Positions 1-13,900 of a stretch of DNA of 64,000 bases are shown here, one piece after another. The position numbers and the translations under genes were made by a program. The stretch spans positions 188,611 to 252,610 of the forward strand of contig NW_025946787.1 in NCBI RefSeq assembly GCF_000764305.2, read 5' to 3'. The notes beneath the pieces were generated by a model. That model saw only the letters and a program-made list of their open reading frames with translations, was not told where the DNA came from and ran no database searches. Origin of the DNA: Hyalella azteca (lineage: Eukaryota; Arthropoda; Malacostraca; Amphipoda; Hyalellidae). Positions within the stretch are counted from its first letter, which is position 1; every line of letters starts with the position of its first letter.

Positions 1-60
1 TAAAGTTCAACAAGATATATTTTTCTATTCATAGTTTCCAGTTTTTATATTGATATGCAG

Positions 61-1916
61 ATCCAGTCGTCACTCACGACTCAGGAGATGGCAGAGTATG
101 CCAAGGCTGGCAGTATAGCTGAAGAAGTTCTATCGGGTATCAAGACTGTCCTAGCTTTTGGTGGAGAAACTAAAGAGGTTAAAAGGTAAAAACTTCTGTT
201 TATTACATATTTAAATTTGATCAGAGATTATGTTCTATTTTACTTTTCATGTCCTAAATTTTTTTTTAATTTGCGATGAATGAATATAAATTTCACCTTT
301 CAATAATTATTGTGAATAGATTGCTGTATTTACATTCACGTGAACGGTGACCAAAGGTTGAGAAGCTAAAACGAGGCAGGTACGGATATAACTTCATTGT
401 TATAAAATTTGTTGGGTACGCAGCCATGCACCACTAGATTTCTGCACCAATCAGCCCTGAAAGGAACGCCTAGCATATTTCCGGATGACCACCAATCAGC
501 CGCACATTAACTCTGCCGTTAGTAACCAGCCCATGACATCATCTTGCTTTAAATATTAGGAGCTTAACGCCACTATATTCAGAATCGAATAGCCCAGAGT
601 GTAATGGTTGTCCACCACTAAACGTTGCACCGAATCATTACTTCATGCCCTGACTTCAGCTCGAACTGTAACTAGCGGACAACGGGCTGCGCTCAACCAA
701 CCCAGGTCGCCAGTGGAACTGCATGCATCCTGCCGTGCACCACCAGACCGTCACTTTTAGCTCACAACATTGGGGTTGGGTTTCAGAAAGCATAGTTCTG
801 TTCCAAAATCTACCGTCCTTCGACGAACGACTTCCGCAGCTTCGCTAAATTACGTAACTTTTAGCTGACAGCATCTAGGGGTTAGGTTTCAGATAGCATA
901 GTTCTGTCCCAAAATTTATCGTCGTACGACTCGTGGCCGTACGACCGTAGGCTGATTCGACACACGGGACAAATACGGACGGCTCCGGCGCGCTCCGTCC
1001 GGGTGGTGTAAAATTTTTTCGCGTACTGGCAGACGATGCTGGGCCATTCTACGTCAGGCTACTTTCCTGTGGGCTGATTGATCTAATTCAGTGGATGTGA
1101 TCTGTCTGGTGGCTTGCGGCTGATAATGTTACAGTCAAAAAGTGTTATAGGCTACGTTCTTGGGGGAAGGGAATCAAGGGATCATGATAGTCCATTCGAT
1201 GCACGGCAGTGGTGGTCTCCGACAGGCGTCCCAAATTTGTTAGGTATTCGTTTGGAGGAATAAATGTAAATTTAGCCCTTTAGATGTCAATTGTTTAAGG
1301 AAATCGCCCTCATTGGAATGCCGAGCAAGTGTTAAGAAACTGTATATAACTTGGCAGGTACGAATCTAACTTGGTACACGCTCGCAACGCTGGCGTAAGA
1401 CGCGGCATGTTCTCGGGCATCAGCCTGGGTCTGGTGTGGCTCATCATTTACGCGTCCTACTCCATCGCCTTCTGGTATGGCACAGGACTCATCCTTGATT
1501 CCCGATACCCCAACGACGGCGATTACGATCCTGCCGTACTTATTGTGGTGAGATTTCGTCATTAATATTGATTGTTTGGTAGGTATCCTATTGATAAACT
1601 TGTTTCTTTAGATCGAATATCAGGTGTGCTGCAGCGTTGTTTTACTTTCGCATGATATTCTCAATTTGCTTGTGACAACTTTTTTCACAAGCTTGGTGAC
1701 ATTGCTAGATGAGAATAAAGTTTAGTTTCCCGTTGCAGGTTTTCTTCAGTGTCCTCGTTGGCGCACTGAACATGGGTCAAGTTGCCCCATTTGTGGAAGC
1801 TTTCAACATCGCCCGCGGTGCTGCTGCCAACGTGTATGACATCCTCGAGCGCCCCTCTGCCATCGACCCCATGTCTGAAGACGGCCTCAGACCAAATGAG
1901 GTTCACGGAAACATTG
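61..1916 (+). CDS. ABCB-A: end of transmembrane domain 1 (three exons)
   Basis: Exons 61-185, 1358-1547 and 1739-1916 encode the intracellular loop and TM5-TM6 of the first membrane domain. Visible family motifs are [41 protein letters not shown] and [14 protein letters not shown]. Splice phases run 0, 2, 0, 1. The first acceptor (tgatatgcag, ending at 60) shows that another exon precedes the window. Exon 1358-1547 is nearly identical to 57886-58075 of ABCB-B. The 1172-bp intron 186-1357 carries an insertion that ABCB-B lacks. Confidence 0.9.
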
Positions 1917-4900
1917 GTGAGTTATACCCCGAAATATTGTTTAATATATGTAATTGTACTGGGAAATACATAACAAAGGTAGTGTATGTACAAAGTAAAA
2001 TTATGGTAACGGAGATGTGAGAATTATGAGTGATCGTAAATGTCAAGTTGGGATTTGAATTTTTCGCAGAATTCCGGCGTGTTCACTTCGAGTACCCGTC
2101 CCGGAGCGACGTGCCGGTGCTACAGGGCCTGTCGCTGCGCATTCAGCCTGGCGAGACCGTCGCCCTCGTGGGCTCCTCGGGCTGCGGGAAATCCACGTGC
2201 ATTCAGCTGCTGCAGCGCTTCTACGATCCCAGACAAGGAGAGGTGCGATAACACGAATCCGATGAGTTATGTGTCATGTTGTTATTTTTGGCACGACGTT
2301 CGAGCACTTCTTACCTTGTGTAAAATTTATACCTATAAAGACATACCAAGAAAATTGAGACGTTATTGAGCGAGACGCTTCATTGTTCTCTCCAGATTGC
2401 AAAATTAAGATGAAAAATTCTACGCTTTTATTTTTAAAGTTTGCAGCACTTCCTCCTTTTTTGTACAAAGAAGGTTCATTATTTCCTTGCGACTAAGTTG
2501 AAAGTAGTTCTTAAAGTAGCTTTTCTTTGTAAAATAGCTCTGTTCTTCGCAAAATAGCTTTTTGGTAAAATAGTTGTTTTCTTGGTAAAATTGTTTTTTT
2601 ATTCGCAAAATAGCTTTTTTTCTCTATATAATAGTTCTGTTCTATGTAAAATCCTTTTGTTCTACCATAACACTCAAGAGGAAAGTTCTCGCTTTCTTCA
2701 GGTAACTCTGGACTCAGTTGATGTGCGCTCGCTGAACATCGGCTGGCTGCGTGACCAGATCGGCGTAGTCGGCCAGGAGCCCGTACTCTTCGCCACGACC
2801 ATCGAGGAGAACATCCGCTACGGCAGAGACGGAATCTCCTTCGAGGACGTCGTCGCTGCCGCCAAGCAGGCCAATGCTCATGATTTCGTCATGAAACTTC
2901 CTAAGGTATTATCGCACTGGATGTTGACTTAGCATTGTTGTGGGAGAGCTTCCAACATATATAGGCTATCCGTAAATTTTTGACGCGATAGTGATAATAA
3001 AAACATTTTAGAATCCAGGGGACAAAATTTTATTTGGAGCTTCCAAAAAACATTGCGAATCATTTCTAGGTAAACGTAAAGCCCTCAACAATGAGACCTG
3101 TTAATATCTGCTGCAAACACTAACCCTAATCCCCCTTGTCAAAAACCATTGAACCGCAACACGAAAACTCATGATCATGAACCAACTACGAGTAGAGAGA
3201 TAATCGCCTAATTTCGCAGTAGAAGAATTGGCCTCCTGGTGTATTCAGTATTCTCGACAAGCGAGAACACCTCAACTACATGAAACTTGGGTTTCCACTC
3301 GTATAAAGTTTGTGCTCTTTAATTTCTAAAGTAAATTAGGAAATTCAAGGTGTCTCATTCGAAATTCTCGTAACCATAAGAGAGAAGGTAAGTCTGGTGC
3401 CCCCGTCCACCCGCCACTAAAAGAGATCTTGTAGTTCGCCGCGGCCGCGATATAATAACCATAGAACTGAGATTCAGCAATGTATGTAAATAAAATTACT
3501 GATTAATTTCACTAGATTCACGCGACGAGATCGCAGTCACTCCCAACGCTGATCACCTAAAAATAGCCAGTACGAATGCAGCGCATCCTACTCGTTACCA
3601 GCGTGAACCTGGACATCAATAGACGGGAGTATTGCGCAGCTACAGCATGTTTTACGAATTTAGAGAATTTGAACTGTTTGAAATGTTCACTTCAGTCTTT
3701 GATTTCGTTCAAGTGAGCATTAAGATAATACGCAATCTATTGTGCCTCTGCTAGAGCTCCAAGAAATTTATTGCAATTTGATTGATACAATGTTGTCTAG
3801 AAGACTTTTTGTGAAGTCAATCACAGCTAATCAAGAAATATTTTGCCCCTACTGAATTTGATTGCCTAAATAAGCAGAATCAACTCTGCCGCCAGTAATA
3901 CTGTTCAGATACTTTTCGTGTTCGGGACGAAAACTTATATTGTGAAAAGACTATATGGAGACCCTTCAATATGTTGTGATTTTGAAGCTTTAGTTAGGTT
4001 ACGAATGAGGAACAGCAAGCTGTGCGGCTGGAATCGATACACGAATGAAAGAAAAGTATAGCCTCCGACTAGCCTATCTCCTTAAAAAAGAAAGTTTTGC
4101 CAGAGGAAATACGTAAAGAATTTAGAACAGTGGTTCCCAAAGTGGGCGATATCGCCCCCCTAGGGGCGGTGGAAAGATTTTGGGGGGCGGTAGGGAAGAA
4201 GAGGGCGTTTGGGGGGCGATAGGGGGGCGGTAGTCCGAAGTCGAAGTCAGAAGTTCGAACGTTTGTTTGATGATTTGTACACAACACGTGCAGCACATGA
4301 CTCCCAGCGATGTTTTTTTCACCCAGATCTGTTTTCTTAACCTCTCCTGGTTTATGTCTCGGACAAATTAACGGCCGGACTCGGGGCCGATCTCACGGCC
4401 AATTTCCAATTCAATGTTCAAATAATATCTCTCAAACTAATGAACTCAACTTGATGAAAATTGGTACACGTATTCATTAGGACCTAACGGTAATGTTAAG
4501 CTGGTGAATTTTTTATTAATTTTGCCTTCATTTGTTTTTGCCATAGTTATATGGCAATACGGGCCGATATTCACATAGCAGTACCGGGTTCTCAAAAAAA
4601 ATTTTCCAAACTATTGAGCAGATTCGAACGAAATTTTGAATTTACCGACCTAACTACCGAACGTTAAGTTTTAGCTCTTAAAAATTTATTCGATTGTGCC
4701 TTTGTTCACGAGTTTTTTTCTATTTCACCTTCATTCGTGATTTAAATAGCAATACGCGCTTAAATTCGCAGTAATCATGAAATTAATCCAAAACTACTGA
4801 ATGGATTTGAACGAAACTTAGTATTTAAATACCTAACCTCAGCAACGGTGATGTTTAGCTTGCTACAATTTTTTCGTTTTGCCTTCGTTTGCGAGTTACA

Positions 4901-7900
4901 CGGCTATACGTATACGGCTCTTGGTTAATCCGGCCGGAAGAAAAGCCGGTCGTTCCCCCTATATTTGTATAACTCGCGAACGAAAACAAAATAGAAAAAT
5001 TGTCGCGAGCTAAAAATCACCGATTGGGAGATATTACTTGATAATTGAATTTGGAGATTGGTCGTGCGACTGGCCACGAGTCCGGCCGTGAATTTGCCCG
5101 AGACGTCCTAGGTTTCTAGTGCTGAAACAGTAAAAACAGCTTAAAAACATATTGGTTCACTAAATGGGGTTCTATTTGTGAAATACACAGTTGTGTTTAA
5201 CATTTATCTATTAAAATTGCAGCGTACTAAATTTCAAGAAAGAAGCGTATGTTTTTATGTGTCTGTGGGGGGCGCTAGAAGTTCACTAGGGAGCCAAAGG
5301 GGGCGCCAGCCTGAAAAAGTTTGGGAACCACTGATTTAGAAGATCATTTACGTTATTCTTTATTTTCAATACTCTTGAGCATCGTTTTCGAAAATGAGCG
5401 TTAATGTTTCAGCTGGAGGAGTATTGTAAGTTATCGGTGTTTCAAGTTTAGAAAGCCTTTAGCTGCTCAATACTCCAGCAAAATTTGAATACCTCTCCAT
5501 AAAAAAATTAATGTAATAATTTTCATTCATTTAGTGATTATTTGGTTCATAAATCAAATGTTTCTTGTGCAGCAATACCAGACTCAAGTGGGCGACCGAG
5601 GTGCCCAGATGTCTGGTGGACAAAAGCAGCGCCTTGCCATCGCTCGAGCTCTGGTCAAGCGGCCCAAAGTTCTCCTGTTGGACGAAGCGACTTCTGCGCT
5701 GGACAACCAGAGCGAATCTATTGTTCAAAATGCTCTTGATAAGGTACGTTGATGTCATTCACAGGATGTCAATCACGGTCAAACTGCGCAGTGGCTGCAT
5801 AAATTTTAAGCTAACTCAGAAATTTGTCTTCGGTAAAACTTTCCATTAATTGATGCATTCCAGAATTTCATCGAATGTCTGTTAGGCCATTTCAAAATTA
5901 GGTTCAGTAATTTTCACCGATGTCAGTTCAGCAAATTCAGAATTGTATTTGCGGTAATAACTTTTATCATATAATTAATTTACAACAGAAATTACCAGTT
6001 TCGAAGGTATCGCTGCCTGTATTTGCTCCCAGGGGACGAGGTAGCTCCTAATTTCGCTTAGATTCCTACCGGCAGCTGATCCCAACATATCTAATCTTGC
6101 CTGCGACCTGACGCTTGGCCTACGCATCTCCAGCGACTACAGGCACCTAATCCTGTAGTCCCACTTCTGTCAACCGTAGAGTTTTTCCAAGTGATGCACC
6201 AGAAAAATGTCTTGATTGTTTTAAGGACAATTTTCTTTTTATCCATCAGGCTCGCCAAGGCCGCACGACGATCATTGTGGCCCACCGCCTTACGACCATC
6301 AGGTCTGCTGACGTCATCGTGGCCCTCAAGGATGGCAGGGCTGAAGAGATGGGAACCCACGACGAGCTCATGGCCAAAAGAGGCCTCTATCATTCACTCG
6401 TCACTGCTCAGCTTGCTCCCAGTGAAAGAAAAAGTTCGACTTTTAAAATACAATTGCGTAATTTTCTTTATTCCGTTTAAATGTTAAAGGATTTTAACGT
6501 CGAAATAACGTGAATATTAAAAGATTACTTTTCTTATCGAATCTTCGCTTGTCATCGTACAGAGCAGCTTTAACTTTTGGAGCTTAAGGTTTTAAGAGTA
6601 TGATTTTTTATTTCACCTTGATCGATCAAATTTCTCCATCATTATGTTTACAAAATTGGTTCTACTCTCGAGTTATGCGCTCCTCTAAGAACAAATCAAA
6701 CAAATAATTTCCTTATGACGAAGCCCTTGCTTCTAACGTTGAAAGTTGTCGTTTGTTCAGGCGCTCTCGAGGAAGATCTCACCGAGCAGTCGGAGTATAA
6801 AACAGCGACGGAATTGGACCGCGACGTTCTGGACGATATCAGCGACATCACCGCCTCGCTAGCCATGTCGCCCACACGGCGCTCCATTTCTAAGTAGGCC
6901 ACAGATATTACGATAGCTTGTGAAATATTCGAATCAAATTTAATAATTCCATGCATTCATTTTCAGTTTAGCCACTCCATGTTGGCTTGTAGCATGACTT
7001 TTCAGCCAGATAACCAAACATTTTCATGACATTTGGCGATTGATGTTTTTTATTTATAGTGTGGCTTGTTCGTAAAATCACTATTGTTGATTGTGGACTC
7101 CAATCCTCTATTTTATCCCATAGCCAACGTTCTCGAGATCGCTCTCTTAATCTCGTGATTTATTTCAGGAAACTGGGATCCTCGACAGTATCGGTGAGGT
7201 CGCAGGGGACACAGCGTCGTTCTCGGGGCTCTGTGTACATTCGTTTGCCTCTTCCCCAGGGAAAAGTAAGTGGTCGCAATTACATATTTGAATAAGCAAC
7301 AATTTGAATAATACGAGTACAATCAAAGAAGAGCCAATTCTACGCGAAAGAGACTTAAGTCTAAGTACGGAAATCGGGTAACGTATCGATTGAAAATTTA
7401 TAGCGGACGAGAACTGTGAGCTTTGTTAAGGAAAAATCGTTTATCATAGTTGTTGTGGCCTTTCTATTTGTTTTTACAACACTTCACTTTAACTTCAGTT
7501 CTTGTCTGTTTGTCTGTCTGCTACAAATCTTGTAATCGAAATTTAATACACTTCTACTTATCTTATCGATCTGAAATTTTGCACACTTGTGCAAAGTTGG
7601 GGACAATGCATGAATCAAATGTCAAAATAAATGAATTGACTTTTTATATATTAAAAAATTTGAAAAAATAATTTTGTCAGCTACAAATCTTATAACTGAA
7701 ATTTTGCACACTTGTGTGAAGTCAGAGGTAATGCATGCATGAATCAATTAACAGAATAAATAATTTTGACCAAAAATTATAAATAAATAATTTTGACCAA
7801 AAATTATAAATAAATAATTTTGACAAAAAATTATATATTAAAAAATTTTATATATTAAAAAATTGAAAAATTAATTTTGTTGATTGTCGAAAATTAAATG

Positions 7901-10900
7901 AGAAATTCATTGTACATCTGTAAGATTGGAGACACTGGATTCTTTGGAAGTGTTGTCTTTAAAAAGTAATTTTTAAACGTATATTATTAGTATCAAAAAT
8001 CTTGAAATAAATCTCTTATCAATGACAGTTGTAATCAAAGTTTTTTTTATACACGAAGCGAGGATGCAAATTACATTTTGAAATTCTGTTGAAGGATTTA
8101 ACTCAGGAGCACTAACCAAGATCAATGGGAGTTGAAGTCTTCGGATTTCCCTAATTAAAATTAGTAGATCCCATTTACTGCTAATATTTATTTTACAAAT
8201 ATGAGATGATTTTTTGTTTGGTTGATGATCAAAATGTTTGGATCAAAATGTTTGGTTGATGATGTGATACCATCCTGCAACAGAAGAAAGAAAAGCCCCC
8301 GACTCTCCCGATGCGCGAGATCCTGAAGGCGAACAAGACAGAGTGGCCGCAGATCACGCTGGGCGTCGTCGGCTCCGTCATCATGGGCAGCTGCACGCCG
8401 CTCTACGCCGTCCTTTTCGGCGACGTCCTCGGCGTACGTGGCACATAGTGGCTGAGCAAAGACTTTTTTCGATTTTTTTAAACCTTACATAGGAGACTTT
8501 TGGTGGACATCTGATTTTTAAACCCTACATCAGAGACTTTTTTTGGTAGACATGTAAAGTATCCACTATCCAGGATACCAGCATCATAATAAGAAATATA
8601 TTGACTGAAATCCATTTACTGACTGAAGTTTTTAACTAGACTAGGGAATTATGGCTAAACAGAAACTGTCAGGACTCTTCCTTCTTGAGTACAACGTGTA
8701 GAAATCTTTAGAGTATACTGGATACCATATGCATTATCATACAGTATATTGATATTATATTGAGTGGAATTTTGAACCAGGATATGGAATGAAAAATGGA
8801 GTGGTTTCTAAATCTCTTTCGTTTGCCGCAAAGGTGATTTAGAGGTTTATCTGACTGGAATCTCTGCATAGTTCAACCATAAGTGAATAATAAAAGAAAT
8901 AATTTTAGTAGAAATAATTTCCTCTGTCACGGAATGTTTTATAACAAGTGGTGGATTTCTTCAGACTTTGTCCATCGCTGACCCTGCAGAGGCTCGCGCC
9001 GAAGCAAACTTCTACGCTCTGTTGTTCTTGTGCATCGGTATTGTCGCTGCCATCTCTACCTTCATGCAGGTGTGTCTCCTACCACTTTCTTCGGAAGAAC
9101 TTCTTCTGAACAGTTAATTTTACGATTTAGATTTAACTAAAATTCGCTTATTATAAAATTTTGCATTAATAATAACCATGGATGACTGGAGTGCTCGTGA
9201 TTTCTATACAATAAATAAAAACCCTGAAAACTGTATCTCAATTTGCAGGCGTATTTCTTCGCTCTGTCGGGAGAAATTTTGACGATGCGTCTGCGTAGCC
9301 GAGCTTTCTCTCAGATGCTCAGCCAAGAGCTCGGCTGGTTCGACATGGATGAGAATTCGGTGGGCGCGCTGTGCTCGCGTCTGTCTAGCGACGCCGCTGC
9401 AGTGCAGGGGGTGAGGCAGTGTCTTCGCGAACTCTTTATTCTTTCTATTCATACATGAGTACACAAGAAAAACATGATTATTCTTGCATTCAATCCCATT
9501 CATTATAAAAATAGTGGATATTATACTGTGAATCTTTTTGAATTAGGTTTTTGTGTCCTCAAAATACGCTGCATGAGTTGGGGGTTGATGCGAAGAAACA
9601 TGTAGTGAAATCGAAAGGTTTAATTTATTTTATTGAGCACGCATCTGCTTACCATTACAATCGCGTTGTAACCGTTAAGATGAAATAATGCTAGCTCAAG
9701 ACTGCCGAAGTCCGATTTTTCCGCAGGAATATCTTTGGTTTTTCATTTGGTTAGGGTTTTACTCCCTAGTTTTTAATGCCCAAACCTAACTATTTTGGTT
9801 TCTAATATAAAGAAAAAATCATGTTCGAAGGTAAAATGAAGAAATACAAACAGTACAGTTTTTTTTATATTTTTCAGAGCTTCTGATAGTTTTAGTAGAC
9901 TTACACCCAAATTCGCCGTATTTTCGATAGTTTCCCCGTAATGAGCAAACTTGCGTCTTGTTCAGGCGACTGGATCGCGCCTAGGAACCATCATGCAAGC
10001 GCTCACTACCCTGGGCCTGAGCTTGGGTCTCGCTCTCTACTACGACTGGAGACTTGGTCTCGTGTGCGTACCGTTCATCCCCGTGGTGCTTGTGGCTGTG
10101 TATCTTGAAAGTAGAATTCTATCTGGGCAGTCCATCACTGAGTCGGAAGTCCTGCAAAGCGCTGGCAAAGTAAGTGCTTAGAAATTAGAAAAAATTAGAC
10201 TGGTGAAAAAATTGGAATGGAATGTGGCTGAGAATGGAATTGGAATTGGAAATTTAATCATTGTTGAAAGTCGCATGTGTGTTGTGGCTGGTTAATAATG
10301 ATATTATTTTGTCAGATTGCCATGGAGGCGATCAGCAACGTGCGGACGGTAGCAAGTCTGCACAAAGAGGAACACTTCAGCCAACGCTACGCCGAGGCGC
10401 TGCACGAGCCTCACCGCTTGGCTCTACGCAACTCCCACCTGCGAGGTCAGAGTTGCGTTTTTGGGACAACGCGCGGATTTATTTGCTTAGAAAAAACCCT
10501 AGAGTTTTAACTTTTGGGACGACGCGCGGATAGCTTACTTGGAAAAAACAATAATTGTATAGCGAATTACTTCCAAAATCTTTTCCTATGGAACAAGTAA
10601 AGATAATGAAAAAAATTCGGCTTGCCAACATGAAAATTACACGAATTTTTGTGTATATTAACTTGATATGTCAGCATCCGCCGAATGGGATCAGGAATGA
10701 TAAAATCTATGTATGGCCTTTTATGTTCCTCAAAATTATAATTTTATATTGCAATTTATTTTTTCGTGAAACTTCCCATTTAGGTTTGTATGCGTTATGT
10801 GTTCCTCGCAATTGTATCGTTCGTCGTGATTGCGAGTTCATCTCAGTTTCAGCCGTGATCGAGAGCGGACGCACGTTTTTGCGGTCCCTAATTTTTACCT

Positions 10901-13900
10901 TATACTATGCCGTTTCGCAGCTCTTTTCGCATCTATTTTTTATGGACCGTGTCAGTGAATGACCGAATTTTAGTGAAGTCAGTAAAAGAGAGTACTAATA
11001 GAAAGAACAAGCCAGCCTATAGTAAAAGTGTTTTTATCTTGAATAACGCGGGCTGTAGAGCCAGTGAGGGAAGCGAGTGAGGGAAACCAGTGTCAAACAG
11101 GACGAGAACAGCACAGCCTTTGTTTCTCGTCCAAGCTCTGCCTACTTCTACTCTGAACACCTGTACACCCCCAACCCACCGCAATCTGAAAGCTGCTTAC
11201 TCTCGCGTCGGTAACAGTGTTTTACAGGACATTGGAAATTTGTAAAATTTTTCCTCAACTTGACTCAGTTTTTAACTTTTGTTTTTTAGCTCTTGCATTT
11301 CATGATGCTAGACAGAGAGGAAAAAGATTAACCGGAAAGGCGTCTAGTCCAGTTGAACCGAATGCGAAGATCAAATCACAAAATGAGCGAGGGGAAATTT
11401 GTCAATTTTGCAAGCTGGTTTCGCTTAACGTCAATAACGCTACAGTGGCCTGTGATCGTTGCGGGTATATCATCTGCAACAATTGTGCGAAGCTGAGCGC
11501 GACAGATTGCCCAGTTATTCGCAGAATCGAGACAGTACACTGGTATTGCCAGGACTGCCAGCAACCTGCGCTTGTCGCTGCAAAAATCGAAAAGTTGGTG
11601 GAAGTGAGGTGCACTTCTATGCTCTCAGTCTTCAATGCCGAAATGGAAGAAACTCACAAGCAAGAATTGAGGAAGAGAGCTGAAAGGGAAGAGAACCACA
11701 AGAAAGAGTTGAACTTGTTACGTAACGAATTGCACTCGTTACGAAACGAGCTGGTAGAAATGAAAGCTCATCTGCACAAAACAGAAAAGAGCGACAACAC
11801 AGAAGGTAAAGGCCGCAAAGAGGTCATCTCTGATTTCGCTAGCGAGAGCACTCGTGAGCTGCTGGATAGAGAGAGAAGAAAATTTAACCTTGTTTGGTTT
11901 GGCGTTCCCGAAAGCATTGCTTCGGAGGTAAATGACAACTGATGACACTGCGTTTAATAATGACTGTTCTGCCAAGGCACTTAACGTCCTTGTGGGATAT
12001 AACGGCTTGCAAGAGGCTGCGATCGAAAAACGGTACCATGTGTAGACCGCTGCTGGTGTCTCTAGCTGCAGGATACAGCCCAGGTCGGGCATGTTCTTAA
12101 GGCTGCGAGAAAACTAAGTGAATTCCCAGAGTTTAATTCAGTATTTGTTAAGAAGGATGCTACCCCTATATAGAGAGCGAATTTTCGCACAAAAATGACA
12201 GGAGAGAATCAGGCGAAAAGGCACGGAAACTCAGGTCAACCACTCTCACGATGTCAAGACAACACCGCGGTCGCACATGGTCAGTCAGCGGAGCTGGTAG
12301 ACAAGTAAGAAATCATGTCCACAGATCCAGGCCTGTAAATAATGTAGGAAGTAAACGCATGCATCACAGTGAAACTGCACAAAAAGTTTTTAAATGTTCT
12401 TACGCGAACTCGGATTCTGTTTGAACAAAAAAAGTAAACTGTTAACTGTGATCGCATACGAGTATATATCCATTATTGGTATTACAGAAACACTCCCTAA
12501 AAATCACGGGGGGAAAATTGTACATGTTGAATTTCAGTTGCCAGGTTTTGATTGTTTTCATAACTTGAATGAATAGCAGTGCAGTAGAGGTGTAGCTCTG
12601 CGAGTTAAAAGCTCTTTTGGGGCCCAGCAATTTAAGTTATCTGCAGAGCTAGAGTGTGGCCCTAGAGAATCAGTGTGGTGCGAACTTCCACTCGAAGCAA
12701 AGATAGCCTCCTCATAAGCGTCGTGTATAGATCATCAAACAGTTCCTCTGATAACGATAAAGTACTAAACAGTCTTTGACCGAGCATGACTTTCCGTAGG
12801 TCACACACGTTGATCGCTGGTGATTTTAACCATCCAGAGCTAGACTGGACAGAAGGATCCTCTCCTAGTCCAAGGGATGGTTATCGCTTAGCATCCTTGT
12901 TCATGGAGTCTGTGAGAGACTCCTCCCTAATCCAGCACGTTACCAAGCTAACCCATTATAGGAGTAAAGAGACTCCCAATATTCTAGACCAGGGGCCGGA
13001 TTATCAAAACATGCTAAGTATACGTAGCCGCTAACGTTTAGCGTAAGTACAGCTAAGTAGACGTGACTCTACTGAGTGTTATTATCGAAACATTTGCGCG
13101 GGAAGCTAGACCAAGAGAATGATAGCAAACAGAGATCAGTAGCTGCCGAAAAATTATTTTCTACTTTTGAGTCCACATGAAAAACGTGGTCTTTAAAAAT
13201 TTTTTTTATACATTTTATTTCTCTGACAGTCACAACTCCAACTCACAAAATTTTCTAAATTCTAGGTCTCTCTAAAAAGTCTTCTAGTTTTGAATGGGAA
13301 TAGTGCAATTTTTTTGCCCTGATTGCAAGAAATTTTGATGAATGATCACAACAAGTGCATTGCTATTTGGATAACGTCACACTTATTTCTCCATATGCAC
13401 CCTAGTTAGTCTACGCTGATGCCGCTGACACGACACAATCTCCTTCCATCCACGCGCTCTGCGCACTGAGTCGACAGGAGCTAGGAACAGCAAATCCAAA
13501 GCCTCTGATTGGTCAGTTAGTTGGATGGTTTCGATAATACCTTTTCAGATGAGTCATGCGTAAGACAGTTTTGTTAATGCCAAATTTTGACTGACTTACG
13601 CCATACGTAACTTTTTGAACGTAAGTACGAAAAGTTACGTGAACTTAGCAAAGTTTCGTTAATCTCTGCCCTGTTGTTTACTAGTGATGAATCAATGTTA
13701 GATGAGCTTCGTCACGAGGCTCCGTTGGGCAAAAGCCGTCAACAATCATTGTTTTTCAGTATTAAGTGCTGTTCAGAAAAGACGCCTCGGAAGCGTGAGC
13801 GCTTGAATTTTGCGAAAGGCAACTATGATGAACTCCGTGAAGCAGTCAATGCAGTGAATATTTCGAACTGTATTGAGGACATGAAAGTGGCCGAGTCATG

